Positions 1-9,138 of a DNA stretch of 64,000 bases are shown here, piece by piece; the stretch's first letter is position 1; each line of letters begins with the position of its first letter. Location of the stretch: contig JBAXKJ010000015.1 in NCBI GenBank assembly GCA_037137375.1, forward strand, positions 1-64,000. The letters are read 5' to 3'. A program made the position numbers and the translations under genes. The stretch is from CAINVV01 sp037137375. GTDB taxonomy: Bacteria > Bacteroidota > Bacteroidia > Bacteroidales > Prolixibacteraceae. Under the pieces are notes generated by a model that searched no databases, had not been told where the DNA came from, and was given only the letters and a program-made list of their open reading frames with translations.

Positions 1-63
1 CTATAAACTTATGAAAATATTTAGAATTTTACAATTTCCGAATGATAGGGAGGGGCATTGCTG

Positions 64-115
64 CAGCAGATTTGCAATCTGCTGGCAAATTTTTTCCAAC
101 GGATTGCAAATCCGT
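64..115. repeat. REP-like pair of palindromes
   Basis: Two short palindromes lie 14 bases apart. The first has 9-base arms at 64-72 and 76-84 around a TGC loop; the second has 7-base arms at 99-105 and 109-115 around a GCA loop. Their cores (GATTTGCAATC and GATTGCAAATC) are reverse complements of each other, so the pair is inverted, as in REP doublets. No transposase of the REP-associated family is visible in the window. A bidirectional role at the 3' end of the neighbouring minus-strand gene is possible but not shown. Confidence 0.55.
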
Positions 116-124
116 AGGAGCGTC

Positions 125-164
125 GATTAAATGGAGCATAGATTTAATGGAGCGTGGATTTAAT
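125..164. repeat. Imperfect 16-bp direct repeat
   Basis: Two full 16-base units (125-140 and 141-156) and one half unit (157-164) follow the palindrome pair. They share the pattern GATTtAATGGAGCrTr. The last half unit enters the 3' end of the next gene's coding region. Origin unknown; it may be part of the same REP-like element. Confidence 0.5.
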
Positions 165-3100
165 AAGTTATTTTACCGGTTCCTGACAAATGATTCCCCG
201 ATATCCCGTTGATGATGACCGAAACGACCCCGGTATGGCCCAAATGATTGTAGTTGATCTTAACCGGCTCTTTTCCATCGAAATAGACATCAGATTTCCA
301 GAAAATAGTACCACGTCCCTGCAGCATTGGGTCGATGCCTGATTCTGGTTTCGACGGACAATAATATTCAACATCCTTCCGGTAGATTTCGATGGGTTTG
401 AGCAGGTTCCCATTCTTGTTTTGCGAGCTCCAGCGGGTACGGCCCGCGATCTGTTCCTTGTTGTTGCTCCGGGTATTGATATAAATCACTCCACCCTGAG
501 CTCCATCGCCATATCTGGCGAATCCCTGCTGTCCATTCAGAATAGTCAGGGAAGTGACCTCCGTCGGGGAGATATCTTTCACCATCGCCCATCCTTTCTG
601 ATAAAGCGGCAATCCATCCAAAACGATGAGCGCCGTAACGGGTCCTCCCAAACCAAAAATAGACCGGGGTGGCCGTAGGATGATGTCGTCGTTGGTGATA
701 TTGTAAGGCGATATCAGCTTGCGCAAGGCAATTTCCAATGAGTAAGAAGATTGCAGGGGTTCAATATCCAGGCTGCGGATATTCGAATTTTGAAATTGCT
801 GCTCATATTTATCGTGAAATTCCTTTTTACTTGCAGGCCGTCCGATGATAACGACTTCAGGAATTTCAATATTCTTCTCGCCCAGAGAGTAGTTCTCCTG
901 TGGTTTGGGAACAGGTTCAACAACAGGTTCTTCAGCTAAAGGACGGGGCAGGGGAATCGACGGAAGAGACCTAAACAACCTGCTGCTCCTGAAATATTGA
1001 TGGTCGTAGGGAATGCTTAGCATCGCCTCTGGAATCCTGTTTTTGCTTTTCAAATCCGGCATGACCGTCACCGATCTGGTCAATTCAGAGAGCGAATCCA
1101 GTGGCAAAAAAGCTTCTCCGCTGGGATTGGTAAGCAAGTGTTTGAGGGTCAGATCTTCGAGCGAATAAAGATCCAGTTTCTTGTTGGCCCGCTGGTTTTT
1201 TGAGACATTCAGTAATCTGATGCTCATTAAATCAAAATTCAATAATTGCTTTTCCTGACCGGCCGTCTCTTCCCCGGCGTTGCTGTATTTGGTCCATCCG
1301 AAGACCATCAGCAACAGGTTCCTCTCATCGTCCGTCATGTTTTCGAGCCCTTTCAGCAAGGCCTTACCAGGAAGGTTCCCCATCAGAAATGGCAGATAAT
1401 TAAGCGTATACTCTATTCCGGGGGCAAACAAGAACGGATTTATTCCCTTCGCGGAATCGGTCACGGCAATAGAGAAGATTCCTTCGACCGGATTTCCCTG
1501 ACCATCAGTTAATGAAATCGAAAGTGTTTTATCTGCTCCGGGACGCTTGTCCGTGGCCACAATTGTATATTTCAGGTGTTTGTCTGCGTTGAGGTAGTAA
1601 AGCCGTTCCGCTATCGGCTGCATATTCTTGTCTAGCAGTACGATATCTGCAATGCCAGATGGCAAGTGTTTCGCTTCGATCACCAATTGATGCCTTTTAT
1701 TGAGGGTGATTTCCCTGGAAAATACCTGCGTGAGGTCCATGTAAACCACCACGGTTGCCGGCTCACTGGCGTAATAGTCAGACTGCACATCCACCAGGAA
1801 GGCCCGTTCCTCGACCGGCGAAACACTCATGGTGATACCCTTTGTCTTTGGTACGGGTAAGGGCCATATTTTTTTCGATCCGGCACCCCTGGTGATCTCG
1901 ACAAAGAGTCCGGGTCGGGCGGTGCAAAAGAAGGCGCCCGGACCGTATTCTCCAGACTTTATGGTGTCCAGGGTCGTACCTGAGCTGTTTTTCAGCAAAC
2001 CTTCCACATAAATAGGTTCCCCTTTGCCGTTGGTGGCATTGAATCCCACCCTCTGCCTGATTCCTTCGATATAATTTCCGCTTTCGGGCAGGAACCTCAA
2101 TTCAAAATAGCTATCACCGACCCGCCTGGAAGTATCCCTGGCAATATTTCTGTCAGTCTCCTTGGTAATCAGGTTGATATCCTGATTTTTGGAAGGATCT
2201 ATCACCTCTATATCCAATTGAAAAGCCTCCGCCGGATCATAATTTTGCATCATCCCCGTGAAAGCAGCGAAACGATACCTCCCAGGCTCTGCTTTCACCG
2301 GAATCGGTATCCATCCTGAAGCTGTGGAATTGCGGATTTTAAACCTGGAACTGTCGGCCATCAGCTTCTTAGGGTTGAAAAGAAGCGTATATAGCGCTAC
2401 GCTGTTTGACTCAAAAGTGCCTGATATCCTGTTTCTTATGAAAGATTGAAAGAAGATGGTGTCACCCGGTCGGTAGATGTTGCGGTCGAGTTGAACAAAA
2501 ACCTGGTCGCGGCCCGTGGCTTTTTGCAGGGATGTCAGTGGATTGGCCAGGGAAGCTTCCAAAGTTTCTGTTTTGGTGGGTGGCACTTGTCCTGGTACGA
2601 AATCGAATGGCAGCAGGTCGGCAATTCTTTCATTGCCCATCTGACCACCCCAGGTTGCAGCAAATGGATGCTTGAAATAGCCGTTACGGAAGACGGTCAG
2701 GCTATCGGAAAATTCAATTGTACTCTCGTATTTCTTTGGTTCATAACCAATTACCTCTGAGGCAAGTTCCGGGTGATTGTTGAAATAACTGATTAGCAGG
2801 GGCTTTGACGAGAAAAAAGTTGTACGGTCCGGGTACCTGACGATTCTGGCACTGTTGGTCTCCAACGGCGTAAAATTCTGGAACAGGGCGCCCGATTTTG
2901 ATTTGACCTGGACGAGTTTGCAATCAGAGATTTTATAGCTTTCCTGGTTAAGAGAATCGGAAAAAAGGGCCCTCAGGAAGTGCATCCTGGATCCGTAATA
3001 GGTTGTCAGTCTGTTGTGTGTCCACTTTTGAATATTCCTGTCATTGCCCGGTAGCTGCTGGAAATAGAGGCCTCCGGTAAATTGCAGCAGACCAATGGCC

Positions 3101-3657
3101 GGATTGAAGGTAACATCCGAAAAATCGTAGACCACCAGGTAACCCAGCGACTTGTTTTCGATCTGAATCGGCTTGTGGGAGCGTCCCTTAATGATGCCCG
3201 TCAACTGATCTTCGAAAAGGAAAAGGTCTTCGATGTTGCGGATGGTACAGGTCTGGGAATTTTCGGTCTCCCCAAGCAGCAATCGGGTAAAGACGTTGTA
3301 ATTTTTGACACGTTTCTTCGCTTTTGTTGAGACAGTAATTTCTTCGAGCTGAACCAGATTTTGCGACAGTTTGATGTTGATCGTCTGCTTCTTCCCTCCG
3401 GCGAAAAGCACCTTTGAGCTGGCGTTGTAACCGATACAGGAGGCGATCAGTTCGTATTCTCCGTCCTGCGGGATGGTAAGGGTGTAGTTTCCTTCGTTGG
3501 AAGTTGTGGTGCCAATGGTGGTTTTTGAGAGATAGACGGAGGCGAAAGGGATCGGGAGATTGGAAGAATCGGTAACGATGCCGGATATGATGGTCTGGGC
3601 ATCAAGATGATATATTAATAACGATAACGAAAAAAACAGAAAGCTACGAAGTCTCAT
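160..3657 (-). CDS. Secreted protein with carboxypeptidase-regulatory domain and TonB plug-like domain, no barrel
   Basis: 1165 residues. An N-terminal signal peptide (about residues 1-20, ending LDA before QT) is followed by a carboxypeptidase-D regulatory-like beta-sandwich (about 23-105). Near residue 390 the motif RNIYRPGDTIFF resembles the MG2 domain of alpha-2-macroglobulin-like proteins. About 975-1062 resembles the plug domain of TonB-dependent receptors (ALIVLDGLPL, then GGVIYINT). The roughly 600-700 residues needed for an outer-membrane barrel are absent, so it is probably not a transporter. Proteins of this layout are common in Bacteroidota; their function is unknown to me. It stands alone, with its ATG at 3655-3657. 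Confidence 0.85.
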   Translation of the reverse strand: MRLRSFLFFSLSLLIYHLDAQTIISGIVTDSSNLPIPFASVYLSKTTIGTTTSNEGNYTLTIPQDGEYELIASCIGYNASSKVLFAGGKKQTINIKLSQNLVQLEEITVSTKAKKRVKNYNVFTRLLLGETENSQTCTIRNIEDLFLFEDQLTGIIKGRSHKPIQIENKSLGYLVVYDFSDVTFNPAIGLLQFTGGLYFQQLPGNDRNIQKWTHNRLTTYYGSRMHFLRALFSDSLNQESYKISDCKLVQVKSKSGALFQNFTPLETNSARIVRYPDRTTFFSSKPLLISYFNNHPELASEVIGYEPKKYESTIEFSDSLTVFRNGYFKHPFAATWGGQMGNERIADLLPFDFVPGQVPPTKTETLEASLANPLTSLQKATGRDQVFVQLDRNIYRPGDTIFFQSFIRNRISGTFESNSVALYTLLFNPKKLMADSSRFKIRNSTASGWIPIPVKAEPGRYRFAAFTGMMQNYDPAEAFQLDIEVIDPSKNQDINLITKETDRNIARDTSRRVGDSYFELRFLPESGNYIEGIRQRVGFNATNGKGEPIYVEGLLKNSSGTTLDTIKSGEYGPGAFFCTARPGLFVEITRGAGSKKIWPLPVPKTKGITMSVSPVEERAFLVDVQSDYYASEPATVVVYMDLTQVFSREITLNKRHQLVIEAKHLPSGIADIVLLDKNMQPIAERLYYLNADKHLKYTIVATDKRPGADKTLSISLTDGQGNPVEGIFSIAVTDSAKGINPFLFAPGIEYTLNYLPFLMGNLPGKALLKGLENMTDDERNLLLMVFGWTKYSNAGEETAGQEKQLLNFDLMSIRLLNVSKNQRANKKLDLYSLEDLTLKHLLTNPSGEAFLPLDSLSELTRSVTVMPDLKSKNRIPEAMLSIPYDHQYFRSSRLFRSLPSIPLPRPLAEEPVVEPVPKPQENYSLGEKNIEIPEVVIIGRPASKKEFHDKYEQQFQNSNIRSLDIEPLQSSYSLEIALRKLISPYNITNDDIILRPPRSIFGLGGPVTALIVLDGLPLYQKGWAMVKDISPTEVTSLTILNGQQGFARYGDGAQGGVIYINTRSNNKEQIAGRTRWSSQNKNGNLLKPIEIYRKDVEYYCPSKPESGIDPMLQGRGTIFWKSDVYFDGKEPVKINYNHLGHTGVVSVIINGISGNHLSGTGKITY

Positions 3658-3701
3658 ATAAAATTCCCGGCTATCCCGAAAGATAGTAAAAAAACTAAGT
3701 C

Positions 3702-3709
3702 TAACTTTG
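3702..3709 (+). promoter_or_regulatory. -7 promoter box for the DUF4403 gene
   Basis: TAACTTTG matches the Bacteroidota sigma-ABfr -7 consensus TAnnTTTG exactly and lies 17 bases before the ATG at 3727. No clear -33 TTG was found. Confidence 0.55.
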
Positions 3710-3726
3710 TGGCTTAATTTTTAAAG

Positions 3727-5139
3727 ATGGTTAGACAGAGCTTATACGGGTGCGCTTTCGTTCTGCTGATTTGCATTCTCCTGGCAGGATGTAAGACTAT
3801 GCAGCCACAGATGCCTGTTGAAAGCTATAAATATGTGCCGGTCAAGCCGAAGATCTCAACCGTGAACCTCCAGGCCGACCTGGAAGTAGCGAAGCTGGAA
3901 GAGATTATCAACAATCAGATAGACAGCGTCTTGTATGAAGATAAAAGCTTCATGGACAAGGGTGGCGATAATCTGAAACTCAAGGCCTGGAAAAATGGAA
4001 GGATCAAGATGACTTTCGAGGACGATATCCTCTTCTGGGAAATTCCGCTGAAGTTGAATATCCAGAAAACAGTGGCTTTTCTGGCCATCACGATACCGAT
4101 CGCGAATGTACTGGAGGCAACAGGAGAGATCAACCTGAAGTTTAAGACCAAATTGTCCGTGAACCGCGACTGGACCATCAAAACGGAGACCACTCCGAAT
4201 GATTATGACTGGATAAAGAAGCCATCTCTGAAGGTTGCCGGGTTTAATATTCCGATCAAGACGCTGACAGATGCGTTGCTTTATCTGAATTTGGAGAGCT
4301 ACTCAAAGGAGGTAGACAAGGCCATCTCAGGAAGTTTCGATTTCAGAAAATATGCAGAAAAAGGTTGGCAGATGATGTTTGAGCCTTTTAAGATTCCCGG
4401 GGATTACAAGGCCTGGCTTACAATGATGCCCTATTCCGTCTCTCTCTTGCCGGTCAGGGGCTCTAAAGGTTTCATCCATTTCCGGACGGCGGTTACTTCC
4501 GATGTGGAGTGCTTACTCGATAAGCAGCCGTTTCCTGGTAAGGTGACGGCCTTGCCGACGATACAACCGCTGGAACTTCCTTCCGACAGTTTCCGCATTA
4601 ACCTGCTGACAGACATCCCTTATACCACCATCGAGCGGATGACCATGGAGGTGGTACAAGACTCGGTTTTTACTTTCGGGAAACGACATCTGAAGTTTGA
4701 ATCTTTCCATATTTACGGGTCAAACGGGCTGATGGTGATCGAAACAAATGTGAAAGGGAGTATCAACGGGACGATGTTTTTGACAGGAATGCCAGTATTT
4801 AATGTAGCTGACACGACCTTGCGGGTGCAGAACCTGAAATTTGACCTGAAGACCAGGAATCTGATGATGAAGTCTGCCAAATGGATTTTTAACGGGAAAA
4901 TTGAACGGTCGCTGACCAGGGCCATCGCCATTCCATTTAATACCAACGTCCGTGAAATCGAGAATCAACTGAAAAGCTTTCTCTCACATTATCAGTTAGG
5001 TTACGGGTTCGAAATCAACGGCAAACTTACCAGGATGACCGTTTCCGAACTGATACTCACACCTGAATCGGTCAAGGCTAACATTATTTTCTCCGGGTTT
5101 CTTTCGCTGGGGATTGGTGAAAACTCCTTGAAAAAGTAA
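3727..5139 (+). CDS. DUF4403 family lipoprotein
   Basis: 470 residues. The start gives a hydrophobic signal with lipobox LLAG-C, so Cys22 should be lipidated and the protein anchored to a membrane. The rest matches the DUF4403 family of Bacteroidota in length and style (for example FEDDILFWEIPLKL). The family has repeated beta-rich halves and, by general resemblance, may belong to the lipid-binding tubular fold class; that last point is inference. Its 3' end faces the ferredoxin-like gene, 24 bases away, with no obvious terminator. It has its own promoter box and probably forms a single-gene unit. Confidence 0.8.
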   Translation: MVRQSLYGCAFVLLICILLAGCKTMQPQMPVESYKYVPVKPKISTVNLQADLEVAKLEEIINNQIDSVLYEDKSFMDKGGDNLKLKAWKNGRIKMTFEDDILFWEIPLKLNIQKTVAFLAITIPIANVLEATGEINLKFKTKLSVNRDWTIKTETTPNDYDWIKKPSLKVAGFNIPIKTLTDALLYLNLESYSKEVDKAISGSFDFRKYAEKGWQMMFEPFKIPGDYKAWLTMMPYSVSLLPVRGSKGFIHFRTAVTSDVECLLDKQPFPGKVTALPTIQPLELPSDSFRINLLTDIPYTTIERMTMEVVQDSVFTFGKRHLKFESFHIYGSNGLMVIETNVKGSINGTMFLTGMPVFNVADTTLRVQNLKFDLKTRNLMMKSAKWIFNGKIERSLTRAIAIPFNTNVREIENQLKSFLSHYQLGYGFEINGKLTRMTVSELILTPESVKANIIFSGFLSLGIGENSLKK

Positions 5140-5163
5140 ATCAACCGCAATAATAGCGATAAA

Positions 5164-6444
5164 TTAAAGCTTCATTTTGCTGATGATCTTTTCGAAATAC
5201 CTCGATTTGATCTGCTGACTGGCCATTGCCTGTTTAATGGGAGGCAGTTTTAGCAATATCCCAAGTACGGCTGCCAGGGCGCGGTGACTGAAAAGCACCT
5301 TGTTGTCGAAGATCAGATGCTGAAGGTGGCCTCGCTCTATGGCCATTACCACCGCTTTGTGTGATCCGTTCAGGGGCGTAAGGACTCTCTTGGCCCTCGA
5401 CTTCAGGACGATGCTTTTTTTTGGGCAGCTGCGCACGCAAACACCGCAACCAAGACATCTTTCCTCGATCAGAAACGCCTTTTTTCTTAGAGGACGCTTT
5501 GGATCGTTGGCGGTGACGAGCGACATGGCTTCTACCGGACAGACATTTACGCATTTACCACAACCATCGCAGGTCGATTCGGAAACCACCGGGATAAAAT
5601 TGGTGGTATGCACAGGATTGAGGATGGTGAAACGCCGGGCGGCGATCATTGCTTCGCAGCAACAACCGCAGCAATTGCAGATAAAATTCACCTCTTCCCT
5701 GACGTTTTCGCCAAACTGTACAAGATTGTGGTCGTAGGCTTTTTGCAGCAGATCCATGCATTCGGCCGAATCGATTTGGCGGGCATGACCGTGCTTGGTC
5801 AGTGAAGCCGCCGTGGTGTTAAAAGTCATACAAATATCCATTGGAGCCTTGCAGGCCCGGCCTAAATGTTCCATCTTATGTCGGCAGTAACACATTCCGA
5901 CGCCAATGTGGGTGGCCGTTTGGATGATTTCAGAAGCACGTTCATAATCAAGGACATGCAGTGCGTTTTCTGATGAAAGGGAAGGCTCGTTCACAAATAC
6001 TCTTCCCAGCTGTGTCTCTCCCCTGGTGAATAATTCGCGTACAAAGTCTTCTTCTACATTGAGATACTGGTAGAAAAGTTCACTTAATGCTTGTTGGTCG
6101 ATGTCATTCCGAATGCGCATCATGGAGAACTCAAAGAATCCTGCCATGGGTGGAGGCAGTGCATACTGCTGTTCGCCGTTTTGCTCTATGTCAACCAGCA
6201 GTGCCCGGTCTGCCAGGGTATCGAGAATTTTCTGTGTGGTATTCAGATCCAGTTTCCAGATATTTGCAGCCTTAGCAGCGGTAAATGGCTTGATAGGCAG
6301 AAGCGAGACGAGCTGTGCCTCCTTTTCGCTAAAAAGAATTTTAAGGATCTTATTGAGCAGGTCAGAAGGCGGAGCGCCTTGTGGAAATCGGTTGAGCCGA
6401 TCTACAAGGTCTGAATAGGCGGTTTTGAGCGTATGGTGCGCCAT
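5164..6444 (-). CDS. Cysteine-rich 4Fe-4S protein with N-terminal helical domain
   Basis: 426 residues from the ATG at 6442-6444; a longer frame starting at a TTG (6477) would run into the divergent promoter region. The C-terminal third has two classical ferredoxin motifs, CDGCGKC...CP (Cys292, 295, 298, 302) and CLGCGVC...CP (Cys330, 333, 336, 340). Upstream lie a CYC...C...C group (185, 187, 198, 205) and a dense CNCCGCCC block (256-263), so at least one further metal site is likely. Residues 1-100 look winged-helix-like. No signal peptide or membrane segment. It is probably a cytoplasmic electron-transfer or cluster-sensing protein; the partner is unknown. Confidence 0.8.
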   Translation of the reverse strand: MAHHTLKTAYSDLVDRLNRFPQGAPPSDLLNKILKILFSEKEAQLVSLLPIKPFTAAKAANIWKLDLNTTQKILDTLADRALLVDIEQNGEQQYALPPPMAGFFEFSMMRIRNDIDQQALSELFYQYLNVEEDFVRELFTRGETQLGRVFVNEPSLSSENALHVLDYERASEIIQTATHIGVGMCYCRHKMEHLGRACKAPMDICMTFNTTAASLTKHGHARQIDSAECMDLLQKAYDHNLVQFGENVREEVNFICNCCGCCCEAMIAARRFTILNPVHTTNFIPVVSESTCDGCGKCVNVCPVEAMSLVTANDPKRPLRKKAFLIEERCLGCGVCVRSCPKKSIVLKSRAKRVLTPLNGSHKAVVMAIERGHLQHLIFDNKVLFSHRALAAVLGILLKLPPIKQAMASQQIKSRYFEKIISKMKL

Positions 6445-6488
6445 TGCTGGATGAAAATAAGGATTAAATTTACACAAAAAATTGAAAT

Positions 6489-7292
6489 ATGAACGACCAC
6501 TTTACTTTCATCAACGGGAATTTTGTGCCTTTCAATCAGTCCGCCATAAACGTTTCGGATCTGAGTATTCTGAGAGGTTATGCTGTTTTTGATTTTTTCC
6601 TGGTAAGGAATGGGGTACCGCCCTATTTGACTTTTCATATGGAGCGCTTAATGAATTCTGTTTCACTGCTGAAAATTGAGCTTTCCTATTCGAAGGAAGA
6701 GTTATCGGAGATCATTTTGGAACTGATTAAGAGGAACAACCACGGAAATTCGTCTGTCAAAATCATTGTTACCGGAGGCCTTTCGGAAGATGATTTCACA
6801 CTCTCTTCCTCTTCTGTCATCATTATTAACAAGCCTTTTGAAGTGCCGGTGACGGATGCGACCAGGAACGGAGGAATACTCATTACTACCAATTATCAAC
6901 GGGATATTCCTGAGGCCAAGACGATTAACTACATAAGAAGCGTTAGTCTTTCAAGGCAACTGATCGAGAAAAATGCTGTGGAGGTGTTGTTCCTGGACAG
7001 AAATTGGGTGCGCGAATGCTCCAGGAGCAATGTATATATGGTGAAAGATAAAGTGGTCTATACGCCGAAATCCAAAATATTGAAGGGTGTTACCAGGAGG
7101 CGCATTCTGAGCCTCGAAGGTTTCGAGGTAAAAGAGAAGGATTTCAAATTCAGTGACTTGATCAGCGCCGATGAGGTATTTATCACCAGCACAACGAAGG
7201 GTGTTATGCCAATCAGGCAGATTGACTCGGCGGTAATAGCCGGTGGCCAAGTCGGGAATGTCACAAAAGCCATTCAACGTCAAATAATGTAA
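6489..7292 (+). CDS. Class IV aminotransferase (PLP fold type IV)
   Basis: 267 residues, the usual size for branched-chain aminotransferase, D-amino-acid aminotransferase and aminodeoxychorismate lyase relatives. Lys144, in PEAKTINYI, aligns with the PLP-binding lysine of the family: the spacing to the following VLFLD strand equals that in E. coli PabC. Glu176 in RECSRSNVY matches the conserved E-x-S-x-SN stretch that binds the cofactor. The substrate cannot be told from sequence. It is 6 bases upstream of a nitroreductase gene and surely co-transcribed with it. Confidence 0.85.
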   Translation: MNDHFTFINGNFVPFNQSAINVSDLSILRGYAVFDFFLVRNGVPPYLTFHMERLMNSVSLLKIELSYSKEELSEIILELIKRNNHGNSSVKIIVTGGLSEDDFTLSSSSVIIINKPFEVPVTDATRNGGILITTNYQRDIPEAKTINYIRSVSLSRQLIEKNAVEVLFLDRNWVRECSRSNVYMVKDKVVYTPKSKILKGVTRRRILSLEGFEVKEKDFKFSDLISADEVFITSTTKGVMPIRQIDSAVIAGGQVGNVTKAIQRQIM

Positions 7293-7298
7293 CTTGTT

Positions 7299-7871
7299 AT
7301 GTTTCGAGATCTTATCCTTAAAAATAGGAGTTACAGGCGGTTTTTTCAGACAGAAAAAATCACCGGTTTGCAGCTTCAGGAGTGGGTCGATCTGGCAAGA
7401 AATTCTGCTTCAGCCAGGAATGCCCAACCCCTGAAATATATCCTTTGCACAGACGAATCGATGAATGCCGCAGTTTTTGAGACCCTCTCCTGGGCAGGAT
7501 ACTTGCCCGCATGGCCTGGTCCTGAGGAAGGGGAACGACCATCCGCCTATGTAATTATGTTATCCGATACCTCCATACCCGGAAATTATTTGTGTGACGA
7601 TGGGATAGCCACACAGAGCATTCTGCTCGGAGCCGTGGAGGCGGGCTTCGGTGGTTGCATCATTTATTCTGTGAACCGGAAGAGGCTTCGGGAAATTCTA
7701 AATCTCGAAGAACAATTTGAAATTATTCAGGTTCTGGCGCTTGGAAAGCCAAAGGAAACGGTTGTTCTCGAAGAGATGAGGGATGGAGAGGTAAAATACT
7801 GGAGGGATGAAAACCAGGTGCATCATGTCCCCAAACGTCCACTGAAGGAAATTATCCTCAGAATAATCTGA
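7299..7871 (+). CDS. Nitroreductase family protein
   Basis: 190 residues. The N-terminal RSYRRF and SARNAQPLKY motifs are the FMN-binding signature of the nitroreductase family. GIATQSILLGAVEAGFGGCI is the typical central helix, and the C-terminal VLALGKPKE is the usual final strand. Such enzymes use NAD(P)H and FMN to reduce nitro groups, quinones or flavins; the natural substrate is unknown. Second gene of a two-gene unit after the class IV aminotransferase. Confidence 0.88.
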   Translation: MFRDLILKNRSYRRFFQTEKITGLQLQEWVDLARNSASARNAQPLKYILCTDESMNAAVFETLSWAGYLPAWPGPEEGERPSAYVIMLSDTSIPGNYLCDDGIATQSILLGAVEAGFGGCIIYSVNRKRLREILNLEEQFEIIQVLALGKPKETVVLEEMRDGEVKYWRDENQVHHVPKRPLKEIILRII

Positions 7872-7913
7872 ACACTTATTTCCCTCTTAAAAACCCGGAA
7901 AAAAATGGTGATG

Positions 7914-9128
7914 CTATTTGGTTAGCGTCTGAACACATCTGAAACCCAAATGGTTACTGGCAGTGGAGATCTCTCCCTTGCCGCGGGTTCCGACCATATA
8001 CCTGGTACAATACTGATCTGTACAGAGGAAAGATCCTCCCCGGTGGACCCGTTTTGGTATGCCGGGTTCTGCAGGATCGCTCGAGGTTTCAGGCCCTTGC
8101 GGATTCTTAGCCAGACTGCTTTTAGACGCCATTTCGGCATAGGTGTCCGCACGATACCAGTCCTTGCACCATTGCCATACATTGCCTGACATGTCGAATA
8201 ATCCATAGCCATTAGCAGGAAATCGGGCAACAGGGGCAATGCCCGCGTATCCGTCTTCCGCGGTATCCTTATCAGGAAAATGCCCTTGGAAAGTATTCGC
8301 CATCGGTTTTCCATCCGGTCTGAACTCATCCCCCCAAACATAAATCTTGCCTGTTAATCCGCCTCTTGCGGCAAATTCCCATTCTGCTTCAGTTGGAAGT
8401 CGTTTCCCGGCCCATTTACAGTAAGCCATCGCATCCGGGAAAGCGATCTGTACGACCGGATAATTTTCCTTTCCCTTGATATTGCTGCCCGGACCGGTAG
8501 GATGCCTCCAGTTGGCACCCGGAACATAACTCCACCATTGCGCAACATTGTCAAGTTTAACAGGTTCGGCCGGCGGGGTAAAAACCAACGATCCGGCAAC
8601 GAGGAGTTCAGGTGGTGCATTGGGGAAATCCTCCTTCGAAGGGGTCAGCTCAGCCACGGTCTTGTACCCCGTGGCCTTTGCGAATTTTTCGAATTGTTCA
8701 TTCGTGACGACAGTTTTATCCATCCAGAAACCGTCCACATAAACCCGGTGTATCGGTTTGGCATCTTCCACTGCGATCATGGTAGCCATCGTGCATACCC
8801 CCTCGCTGGGGAGCTCACTGCCCATGGAAAATTCGCCTCCCGGAATCCAGACCATCCCATTTGGGGAGGGATCCGCAGGAGGTGTCTTGTTTTCAAGGGT
8901 CGGCAAAAATGCGGAGGCTGCAGATTCTGCAGTATTTTCAGAAGAACCAGGTTGGGAAGAAGCGGTTTTACTGGTCTTGCCAGATGGTACCGATGTCTGG
9001 TATCTGATCAGGAATAACCCGGATACAACAACGATTGAGAGTACGATGAAGACCGCCACTACAATTAATAACAGTCTCTTGCTCAGTAATCCTGCCGTGC
9101 TCTTCCTGGTCTTTTTCCTGTGATTCAT
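7914..9128 (-). CDS. Membrane-anchored formylglycine-generating-type enzyme (SUMF1/FGE family)
   Basis: 404 residues. A single N-terminal membrane segment (about 18-42) after a basic stretch anchors the protein, followed by a Ser/Thr/Ala-rich linker and an FGE-sulfatase domain (about 90-400: MVWIPGGEFSMGS, GKRLPTEAEWEFAARGG, NGYGLFDMSGNVWQW, GFRC). Cys369 and Cys374 in SFLCTDQYC match the copper-binding cysteine pair of aerobic FGE (human Cys336/Cys341), so true formylglycine formation is plausible; most bacterial family members lack the pair. No sulfatase lies in the window. The start is only 10 bases after the stop of the EtfBA fusion, so it is the last gene of that operon. Confidence 0.88.
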   Translation of the reverse strand: MNHRKKTRKSTAGLLSKRLLLIVVAVFIVLSIVVVSGLFLIRYQTSVPSGKTSKTASSQPGSSENTAESAASAFLPTLENKTPPADPSPNGMVWIPGGEFSMGSELPSEGVCTMATMIAVEDAKPIHRVYVDGFWMDKTVVTNEQFEKFAKATGYKTVAELTPSKEDFPNAPPELLVAGSLVFTPPAEPVKLDNVAQWWSYVPGANWRHPTGPGSNIKGKENYPVVQIAFPDAMAYCKWAGKRLPTEAEWEFAARGGLTGKIYVWGDEFRPDGKPMANTFQGHFPDKDTAEDGYAGIAPVARFPANGYGLFDMSGNVWQWCKDWYRADTYAEMASKSSLAKNPQGPETSSDPAEPGIPKRVHRGGSFLCTDQYCTRYMVGTRGKGEISTASNHLGFRCVQTLTK

Positions 9129-9138
9129 TGCAGTAATC

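Noticed and set aside
6489..7292. Loss of the catalytic lysine in the class IV aminotransferase (Arg in YIRS)
   Set aside because: Alignment by spacing to the next strand shows that Lys144, a few residues earlier, is the PLP lysine.
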